A stretch of DNA of 64,000 nucleotides, from NCBI GenBank assembly GCA_022360175.1, contig JAKSDI010000021.1:1-64000 (forward strand), read 5' to 3'. Origin of the DNA: Chitinophagales bacterium. Its GTDB lineage: Bacteria; Bacteroidota; Bacteroidia; Chitinophagales; Saprospiraceae. Of the stretch, positions 17,537 to 26,342 are shown piece by piece. Numbering within the stretch: position 1 is the first letter of the stretch; each line of letters starts with the position of its first letter. The notes beneath the pieces are model-generated. The model was given only the letters and a program-made list of their open reading frames with translations, was not told where the DNA came from and did no database searches. The position numbers and the translations under genes are program-made.

Positions 17537-17722
17537 TAGATTGCTATCAACAATCTAGTTTGACAGAATAATATTTTTTTAACATAAAAATAATGCCCGG
17601 ATTGTGGAATATTATTCTGTCAACACTTAACTTTGTGTACTTGTTATAATAAGTGATGATTGATAGCTGGGAGGAAAGATAAGGATAATATTATACACCA
17701 AACAAGATTGCTTGTGCGGTGT
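17537..17722. promoter_or_regulatory. Divergent intergenic region with inverted repeats
   Basis: The 318-base gap 17497-17814 holds three pairings. TAGATTG/CAATCTA lies at 17537-17557. A perfect 16-bp pair TTGACAGAATAATATT (17560-17575) matches 17608-17623 in reverse complement. An interrupted stem ACACC..ACAAG/CTTGT..GGTGT lies at 17695-17722. The right arm of the 16-bp repeat ends four bases before a candidate -7 element at 17628. Operator function is an inference. Confidence 0.5.
17628..17635 (+). promoter_or_regulatory. Candidate -7 element TAACTTTG upstream of the exported kinase-fold gene
   Basis: TAACTTTG matches TAnnTTTG on the plus strand, 180 bases before the ATG at 17815. A TTG at 17602-17604 lies 23 bases upstream, at the far edge of the usual -33 spacing. 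The long leader contains the 17695-17722 stem. Confidence 0.4.
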
Positions 17723-17814
17723 CGAGACATAAATAGATTTTAGCTTAATTAGGAACGACCAAATAAAACGTTCTATCTTTTGATCGTTTCACATTATTCA
17801 GAAAAACATTAGCC

Positions 17815-18903
17815 ATGCTAATACAAAGATTTTTTCTGTTGTCGTTATTGTCAATTTGCTGGTTTAATATTGCTAGTACACAAACAGTAAGCAGCATTTT
17901 TGATGAAATGTATCGTGATAAGGTACTTCAGGTTACCCTGGAGACTAAACTTACTCAGCTGATTGAGGACCGTACGTCAGATGAGTATCAGCCTGCCGTT
18001 TTTACCTTTACGAATGCTTCAGGGGAAGAAGAAATTCATGAGATAAAAATAAAGAGTCGCGGAAAATTTAGAAGAAAAGTTTGCCAATTCCCTCCGGTGA
18101 AGCTTAATTTTTCCAAAAAGAAGCTTGCTACCTACGGTTATTTAAAAGACTATGACAAGTTAAAACTGGTCACACATTGCCTGAATGCAGATAACGTTAG
18201 TAAGCAATTGGTTTCCAAAGAGTATTTGGCTTACAAGATGTACAATCAACTTACTGAACACAGCTATCGTACTCAGATTATAGCAATCACTTATAAAGAC
18301 TCAGAAGGACTGGTACGGGATATTAAGCGTTATGGCTTTATATTGGAAGATACGGATGAAATGGCTCAGCGTGCAGGTGGGCAGGAATGTGAAGAATGTC
18401 TCAATTTATCTGCTGCGAATATAGATACACCAACCGAAAATATTATGTCTGTATTCCAATATATGATTGGTAATGAAGACTGGAATACTATGATGACTAG
18501 AAATATCAAAATGGTTAAACTGGAAGGCCAGGATATTTCAATTCCGGTGCCATATGATTTTGATTTTTCGGGAATGGTTGATGCTCCATATGCAATTCCT
18601 AATACTGATTATAACTTGCTGGATATCAAACAACGAATATTTTTGGGGAATAAGGTATCTGAAGATACATTAGTGAATACCCTCCGGTTATTTGTGGATA
18701 AAAAGGAAGAATTATACAGCCTTATAAAGGAATTTAAACTCCTCAATAAAATAGAGCGGAAAAAAGCCATTAATTACCTGGAAACCTTCTATTGGGAGGT
18801 GGAGCCTTATGTTAACAGAGAAGAGTTGCTACCAATGTCATTAGTAGAATCTATGCTAATCAATGGTACCTCCCAATTAGAAATAGAAACGGCCAAAAAA
18901 TAA
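17815..18903 (+). CDS. Exported protein with CotH/HipA-like kinase-fold motifs, function unknown
   Basis: The 362-residue protein begins with a signal peptide (MLIQRFFLLSLLSICWFNIA). It then has KIKSRGKFRRKVCQFPPVKL (78-97) and YLAYKMYNQLT (137-147). The C-terminal half shows NEDW at 220-223, NIK at 230-232 and YDFDFSG at 247-253. That order (N.DW, then NIK, then a DFD triad) is reminiscent of spore-coat CotH and related atypical kinases, where the aspartates bind metal and ATP. Conserved CECC-type cysteines (ECEEC, 191-195) are also present. The family is not recognised with certainty and the kinase reading is an inference. It is divergent from the alkaline phosphatase lipoprotein, which may point to a shared phosphate-related role. 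Confidence 0.7.
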   Translation: MLIQRFFLLSLLSICWFNIASTQTVSSIFDEMYRDKVLQVTLETKLTQLIEDRTSDEYQPAVFTFTNASGEEEIHEIKIKSRGKFRRKVCQFPPVKLNFSKKKLATYGYLKDYDKLKLVTHCLNADNVSKQLVSKEYLAYKMYNQLTEHSYRTQIIAITYKDSEGLVRDIKRYGFILEDTDEMAQRAGGQECEECLNLSAANIDTPTENIMSVFQYMIGNEDWNTMMTRNIKMVKLEGQDISIPVPYDFDFSGMVDAPYAIPNTDYNLLDIKQRIFLGNKVSEDTLVNTLRLFVDKKEELYSLIKEFKLLNKIERKKAINYLETFYWEVEPYVNREELLPMSLVESMLINGTSQLEIETAKK

Positions 18904-18921
18904 AAGTATTCATCTTGTCTA

Positions 18922-19785
18922 TCATATATACCGCTGTACTATTTGCTTTACAGAACCTGTATAACTTCTACCAAATAAATTAACGTGAGCCAGCAAATAG
19001 TATAGTTGGTATATATCAAGGCGTTTTTCCAGGCCTGCTTCAGTGGGATAGCTCTCTTGATAGGCCTCATAAAACAGATGAGAAAAACCTCCAAACAACC
19101 TCGACATAGCCAAGTCCATCTCTCTATGGGCGTAAGCGATTGCAGGATCAATTAGTACCGTAGTCTCATTTGTTGAAGTGAGAAAATTGCCACCCCATAG
19201 ATCACCATGTATTAGAGAGGGCCGTTCTGATGGGCATACCTCGGTTATTTTAGTATATAAAGCTTCAAAATTGCTGCCCGCTTTTTCCCAGAGTAACCCT
19301 TTATCGATGGCTAATTGAACCTGCGGCTGAAGCCTGTTTTTGATATAAAATGCTGCCCAATTCACTTCTGAAGTGTTCATTTGGGGTAGATATCCTAGAT
19401 AATTATTGTATTCCAGGCCAAAAGCATCATTTTGCTGCTTATGTAAATGAGCAAGGCTTCTCCCAAAATGAAGCCAGAATTTGGAAGTCCTTTTACCTTG
19501 AGGGACATATTTCATTAACAGGAAGCTCCACTCGCTTTCAATATCATGGCCTATTACAGAGGGCGTTTCAATGAAACCTTGTAACAAATTTAGCGCCATG
19601 GCTTCTTTGGCAAGCATGTCAGCTGCATGCGGGTGGTCATTAAGCTTGAGAAAATACTGTTCTTCAGAAGTTTCCAGGCGATATGCTTGGTTGATATCTC
19701 CTCCACCCACACTGGTTACCTTGATAATAGGTTGCTCATCGAGCAACTTTTTACAAGCATTTTGAACATTAAGGGGTAATGACAT
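18922..19785 (-). CDS. Fructosamine kinase-family protein
   Basis: The 287-residue protein has the aminoglycoside-phosphotransferase-like fold of the fructosamine kinase family. VGGGDINQAYRL (26-37) is the nucleotide-loop region, LKLN follows with the catalytic-site lysine, HGDLWGGN (193-200, catalytic D195) is the family hallmark, and IDPAIAYAHREMDLAMS (from 212) carries the metal-binding D213. Enzymes of this family phosphorylate glycated (ketoamine) lysines or small ketosamines, leading to deglycation. It lies eight bases after the LytTR regulator gene and is probably co-transcribed with the two-component pair. A link in function is not evident. Confidence 0.92.
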   Translation of the reverse strand: MSLPLNVQNACKKLLDEQPIIKVTSVGGGDINQAYRLETSEEQYFLKLNDHPHAADMLAKEAMALNLLQGFIETPSVIGHDIESEWSFLLMKYVPQGKRTSKFWLHFGRSLAHLHKQQNDAFGLEYNNYLGYLPQMNTSEVNWAAFYIKNRLQPQVQLAIDKGLLWEKAGSNFEALYTKITEVCPSERPSLIHGDLWGGNFLTSTNETTVLIDPAIAYAHREMDLAMSRLFGGFSHLFYEAYQESYPTEAGLEKRLDIYQLYYLLAHVNLFGRSYTGSVKQIVQRYI

Positions 19786-19793
19786 TTAGAAAT

Positions 19794-20525
19794 TTACAGG
19801 CGGTTTTTGTTTATAATTTCAAGTAAATCATCTCTATAGTTTTTCCCTATAGGTAGATGTTTCGCCTGATTTTTTTCCTGAACTTCAATCATATTTCCCA
19901 TTACAGCATCGATCTTATCTATATTCACTATATAAGAACGATGGATGCGTTTGAAATTGCCCTTTGGTAGTTTCGCTTCCAGGCTTTTCATTGTTTGTAG
20001 GGTAATGACTCTGCTTTCATTCATTCTAATGATGACGTAATCTTTTAAGCCCTCGATATAAATAATGTCATCATAGCTGATTTTTACCAGCTTTTTATCT
20101 GCTTTTACAAAGATGAAATCTGGATCACCTTCCTGAGCAGGGCTTTCCGAACTAGCATCCTTGCGTTGAAGTTCGATTTGTTCAATGGCTTTGTTGACTG
20201 CTTTCATAAAACGCTCCAAAGAGATCGGCTTAAGGAGGTAATCCAGGGCGTTAAGCTCAAAACCTTCCAAAGCGTAGTTGGGATAGGCTGTAGTGAAAAT
20301 AACAATTGGTGGGCGTGAAAGTGTTTTTAGAAAATCGATCCCTGTTAGCTGAGGCATCTGTATATCTAGAAACATAAGGTCAACAGATTCTTTCTTTAGT
20401 ACTTCGTTGGCTTCAAGCGCATTATTGCACTTTGCCAGAAGTGTAATCTCAGGTATCTTATCAATATAAGTTTCAAGTACATCCTGAGCCAGGGGCTCGT
20501 CATCTACAATGATTGCGTTGATCAT
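19794..20525 (-). CDS. LytTR-family response regulator
   Basis: The 243-residue protein has a receiver domain (VDDEP at 7-11, phospho-acceptor D54 in LMFLDIQMPQLTG, and LLKPISLERFMKAVNKA) and a C-terminal LytTR DNA-binding domain (DFIFVKADKKLVKISYDDII, NFKRIHRSYIVNIDKID). It follows its kinase by four bases on the minus strand and precedes a fructosamine-kinase-like gene by eight, so the three genes form an operon. It is a separate paralogue of the regulator at 14215. Binding sites were not identified. Confidence 0.96.
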   Translation of the reverse strand: MINAIIVDDEPLAQDVLETYIDKIPEITLLAKCNNALEANEVLKKESVDLMFLDIQMPQLTGIDFLKTLSRPPIVIFTTAYPNYALEGFELNALDYLLKPISLERFMKAVNKAIEQIELQRKDASSESPAQEGDPDFIFVKADKKLVKISYDDIIYIEGLKDYVIIRMNESRVITLQTMKSLEAKLPKGNFKRIHRSYIVNIDKIDAVMGNMIEVQEKNQAKHLPIGKNYRDDLLEIINKNRL

Positions 20526-20529
20526 ACTA

Positions 20530-21600
20530 TCATATTTTTTGATGGTGGCGAAGGTCGAGGTTCATTTGAACAGCATAAGATTGCGGACGATCCTCTATCT
20601 TCAAATCATAACTATCCGGGTACAATAAGTTAAGTCTCCGGTGTATATTGACCAGGCCTATACCTCCGCTTCTGCGGTCGCTTTTAGGCATTGGTGTATC
20701 AGGTTTACTATTTTCAATATAAAAAGAAACCTGATCTTGGTTTATATTAAGCTTCATATCTACATACCCCTGAGAAATATTGTGGCTAAGGCCATGTTTG
20801 AAGCTATTCTCTAAAAAAGGTGTAAACATTAATGGTGCCACTTTGTAATCTCCAGGTTCACCAATAACCTCAAAATGGATATTTACATTTTTTCCCTGAC
20901 GTAATCGTTCCAGATCAAGGTAATTCTTTATATAATTAATCTCTTTGCTTAAAAGTACTTCCTTTTCATTACACTCATAAAGCATATATCGCATCATCTC
21001 AGAAAGTTTGATGACAATATCAGGAGCCTTATCAGATTTTTTTAGCGTAAGTGCATATAAATTATTAAGTGTGTTAAAGAGGAAGTGTGGGTTGATTTGA
21101 GATTTTAAAAACCTCAATTCAGATTGCATAGTTTGTGTCTGTAATTCCTGCTTTTCTCTTAAGTGGCGTGCCCAATCTGTCACAATCTTGATAATAGTGG
21201 AAGAACCCGCAATGAAGAAATTTATCAGGAAGTACCAATTCATATTCGTTAATAGGTCATCCTGAATTTGAGGCATGCCGCTAAGCTTAAAATACAACAC
21301 CAAAACTTTTAAAGGGGTAATTATGAGTGTAGCCATGATTAAGAGGCCACAATAGGTTAAAAATTTCTTTTTGGTAAGATAATTAGGTACGAGATAAAGG
21401 AGGTTGAAATAAATAAGTGCAGCATAGAAGAATACATTAATCAATTCATTGCCCAGACTGAAGAGAAAGGGATAGCTTGTTGAATCAAAAATAGTCAGCA
21501 GCAATAAAATGATAAACCAAAAGAGGGAATGATATACCACTCTTTGGGATAGCCAGGAGTATACAGGACTAGAAAATACTTTCTGTGCAATAGATTCCAT
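20530..21600 (-). CDS. LytS-family membrane sensor histidine kinase
   Basis: The 356-residue protein has four hydrophobic stretches within residues 22-140 (for example FWFIILLLLTIF, VFFYAALIYFNLLYLV and LLIMATLIITPLKVLVLYF). The His_kinase domain follows, with SQINPHFLFNTLNN containing phospho-acceptor H172. The ATP-binding half has LMFTPFLENSFKHGLSHN and GGIGLVNIHRRLNLLYPD. It heads an operon with the LytTR regulator at 19794. No extracellular sensor domain is evident. It is transcribed divergently from the pteridine genes at 21807. Confidence 0.95.
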   Translation of the reverse strand: MESIAQKVFSSPVYSWLSQRVVYHSLFWFIILLLLTIFDSTSYPFLFSLGNELINVFFYAALIYFNLLYLVPNYLTKKKFLTYCGLLIMATLIITPLKVLVLYFKLSGMPQIQDDLLTNMNWYFLINFFIAGSSTIIKIVTDWARHLREKQELQTQTMQSELRFLKSQINPHFLFNTLNNLYALTLKKSDKAPDIVIKLSEMMRYMLYECNEKEVLLSKEINYIKNYLDLERLRQGKNVNIHFEVIGEPGDYKVAPLMFTPFLENSFKHGLSHNISQGYVDMKLNINQDQVSFYIENSKPDTPMPKSDRRSGGIGLVNIHRRLNLLYPDSYDLKIEDRPQSYAVQMNLDLRHHQKI

Positions 21601-21746
21601 GAATAATCTTCTCTTCTGCTTATCGGATGTTGTATTTATAGATCATTTTCATTGCCAAAAAAACAAAATTAATCTAAAGGTGGACAAAAAAAATAGATAT
21701 AAATAGCCTTTCGTTCGGCGGGCTGTAATAAATAATGCTTTCTTCT

Positions 21747-21754
21747 TACTTTTG
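21747..21754 (+). promoter_or_regulatory. Candidate -7 element TACTTTTG for the pteridine operon
   Basis: TACTTTTG matches TAnnTTTG on the plus strand about 53 bases before the ATG at 21807. The 206-base divergent gap to the histidine kinase gene contains no convincing -33 TTTG at the expected distance. Confidence 0.45.
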
Positions 21755-21806
21755 CGCTGCAAAATTATCCTCCCATCATTTTTAGGGAGCAAAACTTTAG
21801 ATTCAA

Positions 21807-22217
21807 ATGGTTTACTTAACAAGAAGAGAACGATTCAATGCTGCTCACAAATTATGGGTAGATGAATGGAGCGAAGAGCAAAACTTCGAACTATTTGGAA
21901 AGTGTTCGAATAAGAACTGGCATGGCCACAATTACGAATTATTCGTGACGGTCAAGGGGACTCCAGATCCGGTAACGGGTTTTATCGTAGATGTGAAAAA
22001 ACTGGGCAAACTTATCAAAACGGCTATAGTAGATAGAGTGGATCATTGCAACCTCAATTTGGATGTGCCTTTTATTCCTAAAGGAATGCAGCCCACAACG
22101 GAGAACCTGGTAATATTGTTTTGGGAAGAACTGGCACCTCTATTAGAAGATTGTGAGTTGCATTGTATTCGATTGCATGAGACAGAAAATATTTCGGCGG
22201 AATACTATGGGGAATAA
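21807..22217 (+). CDS. 6-pyruvoyl-tetrahydropterin synthase / QueD family protein
   Basis: The 136-residue protein belongs to the PTPS/QueD family. Zinc ligands H14, H39 and H41 (FNAAHKLW; NWHGHNYEL), catalytic C33 in GKCSNKNWHGH, D79-H80 in VDHCNLN and E125 in LHETENIS are present. The spacing Cys-x5-HGH is the one I associate with tetrahydrobiopterin-type PTPS, whereas queuosine QueD usually has Cys-x3-HGH. GTP cyclohydrolase I, which supplies dihydroneopterin triphosphate, follows 79 bases downstream. The pathway could therefore be pterin cofactor rather than queuosine synthesis, although no sepiapterin reductase gene is adjacent. The family is certain; the product is not settled. Confidence 0.92.
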   Translation: MVYLTRRERFNAAHKLWVDEWSEEQNFELFGKCSNKNWHGHNYELFVTVKGTPDPVTGFIVDVKKLGKLIKTAIVDRVDHCNLNLDVPFIPKGMQPTTENLVILFWEELAPLLEDCELHCIRLHETENISAEYYGE

Positions 22218-22296
22218 GGCCTTCTAAATGAGTTGTACCTATTCCTCTTACTGAGATTGATAAGCGGATTATGTTTTAACACAATTTCATTATCCT

Positions 22297-22893
22297 ATGT
22301 CTGAGAATAAGAATGAAATCTATCAGCCTGAAACAACGGCTTCACTCAAAAAAGATTTTGAATCGATATTAAGTTTAGTAGGGGAAGATACTAACCGTGA
22401 GGGTTTGATTAAAACTCCGGAACGTGCTGCCAAGGCGATGCAATTTCTTACACAAGGGTATGATCAGGATGCAGAGGCTGTACTTCGCTCTGCGATGTTT
22501 AGAGAAGAATACAGTGAAATGGTTCTTGTAAAGGATATAGAATTATATTCTTTATGCGAACATCATATGCTGCCTTTTTTTGGTAAAGCCCATGTTGCTT
22601 ATATTCCAAATGGACAGATTGTTGGTTTAAGTAAAATACCGCGAGTAATAGATATTTTTGCTCGCCGCCTTCAGGTGCAAGAGCGCCTGACAGACCAGAT
22701 CCTTAAAGCAATACATGAGACATTAAACCCACTAGGGGTAGCGGTAGTTATTGAAGCTCGCCACATGTGTATGATGATGAGAGGAGTACAAAAACAAAAC
22801 TCAGTTACTACTACCTCCGCATTTACTGGTGAGTTTTTAAAAGCTGAAACTCGAACTGAGTTTCTAAGCTTAATAGCTTCTAATTTGCACTAA
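22297..22893 (+). CDS. folE: GTP cyclohydrolase I
   Basis: The 198-residue enzyme converts GTP to 7,8-dihydroneopterin triphosphate, the first step of folate, biopterin and queuosine pathways. Seen motifs are [18 protein letters not shown] with zinc ligands C87 and H90, [20 protein letters not shown], and [15 protein letters not shown] with zinc ligand C158. Length matches bacterial FolE type I. It is placed directly after the PTPS/QueD gene and 27 bases before fabD, so the genes are likely co-transcribed. No sign of truncation or alteration was seen. Confidence 0.97.
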   Translation: MSENKNEIYQPETTASLKKDFESILSLVGEDTNREGLIKTPERAAKAMQFLTQGYDQDAEAVLRSAMFREEYSEMVLVKDIELYSLCEHHMLPFFGKAHVAYIPNGQIVGLSKIPRVIDIFARRLQVQERLTDQILKAIHETLNPLGVAVVIEARHMCMMMRGVQKQNSVTTTSAFTGEFLKAETRTEFLSLIASNLH

Positions 22894-22920
22894 TTTATTG
22901 TAAATAGAATATCACACTAT

Positions 22921-23799
22921 ATGAAAGCGTATGTTTTTCCAGGCCAGGCTTCTCAATTCGAAGGAATGGGAAAGGACATGTATGAGTCCTCAACCTTGGC
23001 TAAAGAATTGTTTGAACAGGCAAATGATTTATTGGGCTTCCGCATTACGGATGTAATGTTTGAAGGAAGTGCAGAAGACCTGAAGCAAACTAAGGTCACA
23101 CAACCTGCTGTTTTTTTGCATTCTATTGTTAAAGCTAAAATGGCTGGTAATGATTTTGTGCCTGATGTGGTTGCAGGGCATTCATTAGGTGAACTTTCTG
23201 CACTAGTAGCTGCCGAAGCACTTTCATTTGAAGATGGCCTAAAACTGGTTTATGGCCGTGCTATGGCTATGCAGAAGGCTTGCGAAATCGAGCCTGGAAC
23301 AATGGCCGCCATCCTTGGATTGGATGATGAACTGGTAGAGCAGGTTTGTAATGATATAGATGAAGTGGTAGTAGCAGCTAATTATAATTGTCCTGGACAG
23401 CTCGTTATATCTGGTTCGGTGAAAGGAGTCGAAATGGCGGCGGAGCAATTAAAGGCAGCTGGCGCCAGAAGAGCACTTATGCTGCCGGTTGGTGGAGCAT
23501 TTCATTCTCCATTGATGAAACCTGCTCAGGATGAATTGCAGGCAGCAATTGAGGCGGTTAATTTTTCTAACCCACGTTGTCCTGTATATCAAAATGTAAC
23601 CGCTAAGGCAGAAACAGATGCAACTGCTATCAAACATAACCTGATAGCCCAACTTACTTCACCTGTGCGTTGGACGCAAGCGATGAAAAATATGATTGCA
23701 GATGGTGTCTCAGAATTCATAGAAGTAGGAGGAAATGGTAAAACTTTGCAAGGATTTGTCAAAAAAGTAGACCGTGCTTTTCCAACTAGAGCGTTGTAA
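22921..23799 (+). CDS. fabD: Malonyl-CoA:ACP transacylase
   Basis: The 292-residue enzyme loads malonyl groups from CoA onto acyl carrier protein for fatty-acid synthesis. It starts with MKAYVFPGQASQFEGMGKDM. The nucleophile S88 lies in GHSLGELSALVAA, and the catalytic histidine H195 in GGAFHSPLM. The ending VEVGGNGKTLQGFVKK-like segment is typical. It lies 27 bases after folE. Other fatty-acid synthesis genes are not present in the window, so fabD is separated from the usual fab cluster here. Confidence 0.96.
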   Translation: MKAYVFPGQASQFEGMGKDMYESSTLAKELFEQANDLLGFRITDVMFEGSAEDLKQTKVTQPAVFLHSIVKAKMAGNDFVPDVVAGHSLGELSALVAAEALSFEDGLKLVYGRAMAMQKACEIEPGTMAAILGLDDELVEQVCNDIDEVVVAANYNCPGQLVISGSVKGVEMAAEQLKAAGARRALMLPVGGAFHSPLMKPAQDELQAAIEAVNFSNPRCPVYQNVTAKAETDATAIKHNLIAQLTSPVRWTQAMKNMIADGVSEFIEVGGNGKTLQGFVKKVDRAFPTRAL

Positions 23800-23895
23800 A
23801 TATTGTTGATTTTACAGATATTTACATGTACAGCATTTATATAGGGAATGTTTTATTTCCATATAAATTCTAATCAATGATCACAATGCACTAGT

Positions 23896-24456
23896 ATGGC
23901 TGTAACAGATGTGAAGCGCGGTAAAATATTATTGGCAGAACCTTTTATGCTTGATCCCAATTTCAAACGTTCCGCAGTATTGCTCTGTGAACATTCTGAA
24001 GAGGAGGGAAGTATTGGTTTTATTTTGAATAAGCCACTGGATATGCGAATCGATGAACTAATCGAAAACTTTCCAGAGTTTGACTCCGAGGTAATGTTTG
24101 GGGGGCCTGTTCAAACAGATACTATCCATTATTTACACAATGTAGGAGAACTGTTGGACGATAGTAAAAGAATAGCAGAAGGAGTATACTGGGGAGGTGA
24201 TTTTGAAAAGCTGAAGATTCTGATCAACTCCGGCCTGGTGGAATCGAAAAACATCCGATTTTTTGTAGGCTATTCGGGATGGTCCGAAGGCCAGCTAAAA
24301 GAAGAGATGGGAGATGGTTCGTGGGTGGTCACTCATATGCATGCCAATTATTTATTTAAAACCCAATCCTGGAAAGTATGGCAACAAGCCATGCAAAATA
24401 TGGGAAATGCCTATTCTGTAATTGCACAAATGCCCGATGGGCAAACGTGGAATTAG
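23896..24456 (+). CDS. YqgE/AlgH-family protein
   Basis: This 186-residue protein matches the UPF0301 (YqgE/AlgH) family. It begins with GKILLAEPFMLDPNFKRSAV, followed by LLCEHSEEEGSIGFILNKPL, the central VMFGGPVQTDTIHYLH, and FFVGYSGWSEGQLKEEMGDG with the conserved GYSGWxxGQL signature. The molecular activity of the family is unknown. It follows fabD by 96 bases on the same strand and is closed by a strong bidirectional terminator at 24489-24525. Confidence 0.95.
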   Translation: MAVTDVKRGKILLAEPFMLDPNFKRSAVLLCEHSEEEGSIGFILNKPLDMRIDELIENFPEFDSEVMFGGPVQTDTIHYLHNVGELLDDSKRIAEGVYWGGDFEKLKILINSGLVESKNIRFFVGYSGWSEGQLKEEMGDGSWVVTHMHANYLFKTQSWKVWQQAMQNMGNAYSVIAQMPDGQTWN

Positions 24457-24488
24457 CACTGATAAATAAATTAAAGGTGTAATAAATA

Positions 24489-24525
24489 AAAAAACCGAAT
24501 CCTGTTTATCAAGATTCGGTTTTTT
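24489..24525. terminator. Bidirectional Rho-independent terminator
   Basis: AAAAAACCGAATC (24489-24501) pairs perfectly with GATTCGGTTTTTT (24513-24525) around an 11-base loop. The A-run on one side and T-run on the other let it serve both the yqgE gene (plus) and the convergent M23 peptidase gene (minus). Confidence 0.9.
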
Positions 24526-24545
24526 ATTGCGCATTTTGCTTGTCT

Positions 24546-25985
24546 CTAAGGATTACTACTGTTGTCAGACTCTTTTTTGGAATCTTTAGTATTTTCTTCT
24601 TCAGTAACAACCTCTGTTTGAGTATTTTCCTCCGCAACTGCTGGTTTTGCAGCATTTAATTCAGCCAGGTATTTATCACGTAATGCTTCAAATGCTGGCA
24701 TATCTTCAGCTGGTAGAGGTTTGGCAGGAGGGAATTTAATCTTAAGGTGATTAACCTGCTTACCATTTTTCCAGAATCGGAAACAAACATGAGGGCCTGT
24801 AGCTAAACCAGTAGAACCTACATAACCTATAACTTGTCCTTGTTTTACGTGCACACCTGGAGCAATCCCTTTGGCAAACTTTTGCATGTGCAAATATTGC
24901 GTTTCGTAAGTAGCATCATGTTTGATCTTGACGAAATTACCATTTCCTTTAGTATAGGAAGCTCTGCTTACTACACCATCACCTACTGCATAAATTGGAG
25001 TACCATATGGAGCTGCATAATCTGTTCCATAATGTGGGCGACGGCGTTTAAGTATAGGATGGAAACGATTCAGGTTGTAGTAGGAAGAAATGCGGGAATA
25101 TTTCACTGGAGCTTTTAGGAAACCTCTTTTCATTGGCTGCCCTTCCAGGTCAAAATAACCACTAATTTCTCCATTATCGTAATAGATAGCATGATATTCA
25201 TTGCTACCTGTTTTATAGTAAGCTGCATGAACTGCACCAATGCCTACTTCTTCTCCTTCGATGAAATTTTGATCATAGATCAATCGGAACTCATCATTTT
25301 TTTGTAGATGGTGGAAGTCTACAGACCACTGAAGCGCATCTTCCATTTTTGATGCTAAATCATAGCTTAAGCCTTGGCCTACAATTGCATTCCATAATGA
25401 AGATTCCAGTGTACCTGCTGCAGTATGAACCTCTGAAGTCATAGGACGTTCAAAACGTTCTACTTTGAAGTCATCTTTAAGGTGGAATACGACATATTCA
25501 TAAACAGATGGTTCATATATAAAGTAATCGGCCTGAGCAGTACTATCTTTAGTCAGGATAGTATAAGGCTTACCGACACGTAAATGCTTAACATCAAAAA
25601 TATCTTTTGAGTTGGCAACCACTTTTTCTACGGAAGGGTAGTCAAGCTTATAAGCCATCAAGATATCTGCCAGAAATTGACCATTTTCTATTGTATGGTC
25701 AAATACCTGAAAAGTGTCTAATGCAAATCCATACTTAATATTAGGAACTACAACAGGGAAGGAGTTGATTTCCACATTCTGTTCTGCTGCTACCAGAGAA
25801 GCCTGAAGTTGTTCTGGGGAATCTTGACTAACATAATAAATGCCAGTACCCGCTGCAATAATACTAAACCCGATTAGACCTGTTTTGATTGATTTGCTAT
25901 GCTTCTTAAAAAAGGTTTTTACCGATTCTGGAATATCCACGTTAAGTTTGCTTTGGTTAATGAATCGATTACAAAATGACGACAA
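24546..25985 (-). CDS. M23-family (LytM) metallopeptidase, membrane anchored
   Basis: The protein has an N-terminal membrane helix (TGLIGFSIIAAGTGIYYV, about 36-53) and a periplasmic body. A C-terminal LytM domain contains HYGTDYAAPYGTP (zinc-binding H and D), YLHMQKF and GPHVCFRF (further catalytic histidines). All metal ligands are present, so it is probably an active peptidoglycan endopeptidase rather than a degenerate activator. The tail is acidic and low-complexity (TEVVTEEENTKDSKKESDN). Start choice is uncertain: the longest frame begins with TTG at 25985, no ATG lies before the membrane helix, and a GTG at codon 16 is the alternative. It ends 20 bases from the shared terminator. Confidence 0.93.
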   Translation of the reverse strand: MSSFCNRFINQSKLNVDIPESVKTFFKKHSKSIKTGLIGFSIIAAGTGIYYVSQDSPEQLQASLVAAEQNVEINSFPVVVPNIKYGFALDTFQVFDHTIENGQFLADILMAYKLDYPSVEKVVANSKDIFDVKHLRVGKPYTILTKDSTAQADYFIYEPSVYEYVVFHLKDDFKVERFERPMTSEVHTAAGTLESSLWNAIVGQGLSYDLASKMEDALQWSVDFHHLQKNDEFRLIYDQNFIEGEEVGIGAVHAAYYKTGSNEYHAIYYDNGEISGYFDLEGQPMKRGFLKAPVKYSRISSYYNLNRFHPILKRRRPHYGTDYAAPYGTPIYAVGDGVVSRASYTKGNGNFVKIKHDATYETQYLHMQKFAKGIAPGVHVKQGQVIGYVGSTGLATGPHVCFRFWKNGKQVNHLKIKFPPAKPLPAEDMPAFEALRDKYLAELNAAKPAVAEENTQTEVVTEEENTKDSKKESDNSSNP

Positions 25986-26103
25986 TCACTACTGGGTGTG
26001 CCAGTATGAAATTTTGTATTAGTGTTTTTGGGAATAAGCGTGTCGAGAAGGATTTGAGATAGTTGCGTGTTCAAGTGTTGTCGTTTTTGCATCAGTGTGT
26101 ATG

Positions 26104-26111
26104 CAAATATA
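26104..26111 (-). promoter_or_regulatory. Candidate -7 element TATATTTG for the M23 peptidase gene
   Basis: The minus strand reads TATATTTG, matching the Bacteroidota -7 consensus, 119 bases before the presumed start at 25985. Directly upstream on that strand is the palindrome ATTGCC-N-GGCAAT (26114-26126), which would overlap the promoter spacer and could be an operator. Confidence 0.45.
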
Positions 26112-26201
26112 AAATTGCCTGGCAATTGCACCTAATGAAATATGTTAAAAATGCATTATAGGGAACTTTTATGCTCATTATTTGAAGAAATACTGGTTAA
26201 A

Positions 26202-26239
26202 ATGCCTGCAAACTACCCTAAATAGGGTAGTGCAGGCAT
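26202..26239. other. Strong hairpin in the M23-purM divergent gap
   Basis: ATGCCTGCA (26202-26210) pairs with TGCAGGCAT (26231-26239), and inside it CTACCCT pairs with AGGGTAG around an AAAT loop, giving about 17 pairs with a two-base bulge. On the minus strand it is followed by TTTT. Since both flanking genes point away, it is not a terminator for either. It may end a small RNA or be a regulatory structure. Confidence 0.6.
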
Positions 26240-26342
26240 GATTTGAAAAAGAACAACACTAAAAAAATCGATACTGATGATGCTTAAATCACTGCCCATA
26301 AAATTAACTGATATGTAAGGAAGAGGCATGTATTATTTGTTG

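Noticed and set aside
25919..26131. Alternative minus-strand gene upstream of the M23 peptidase
   Set aside because: It overlaps the peptidase N-terminus in another frame and contains the candidate promoter TATATTTG.
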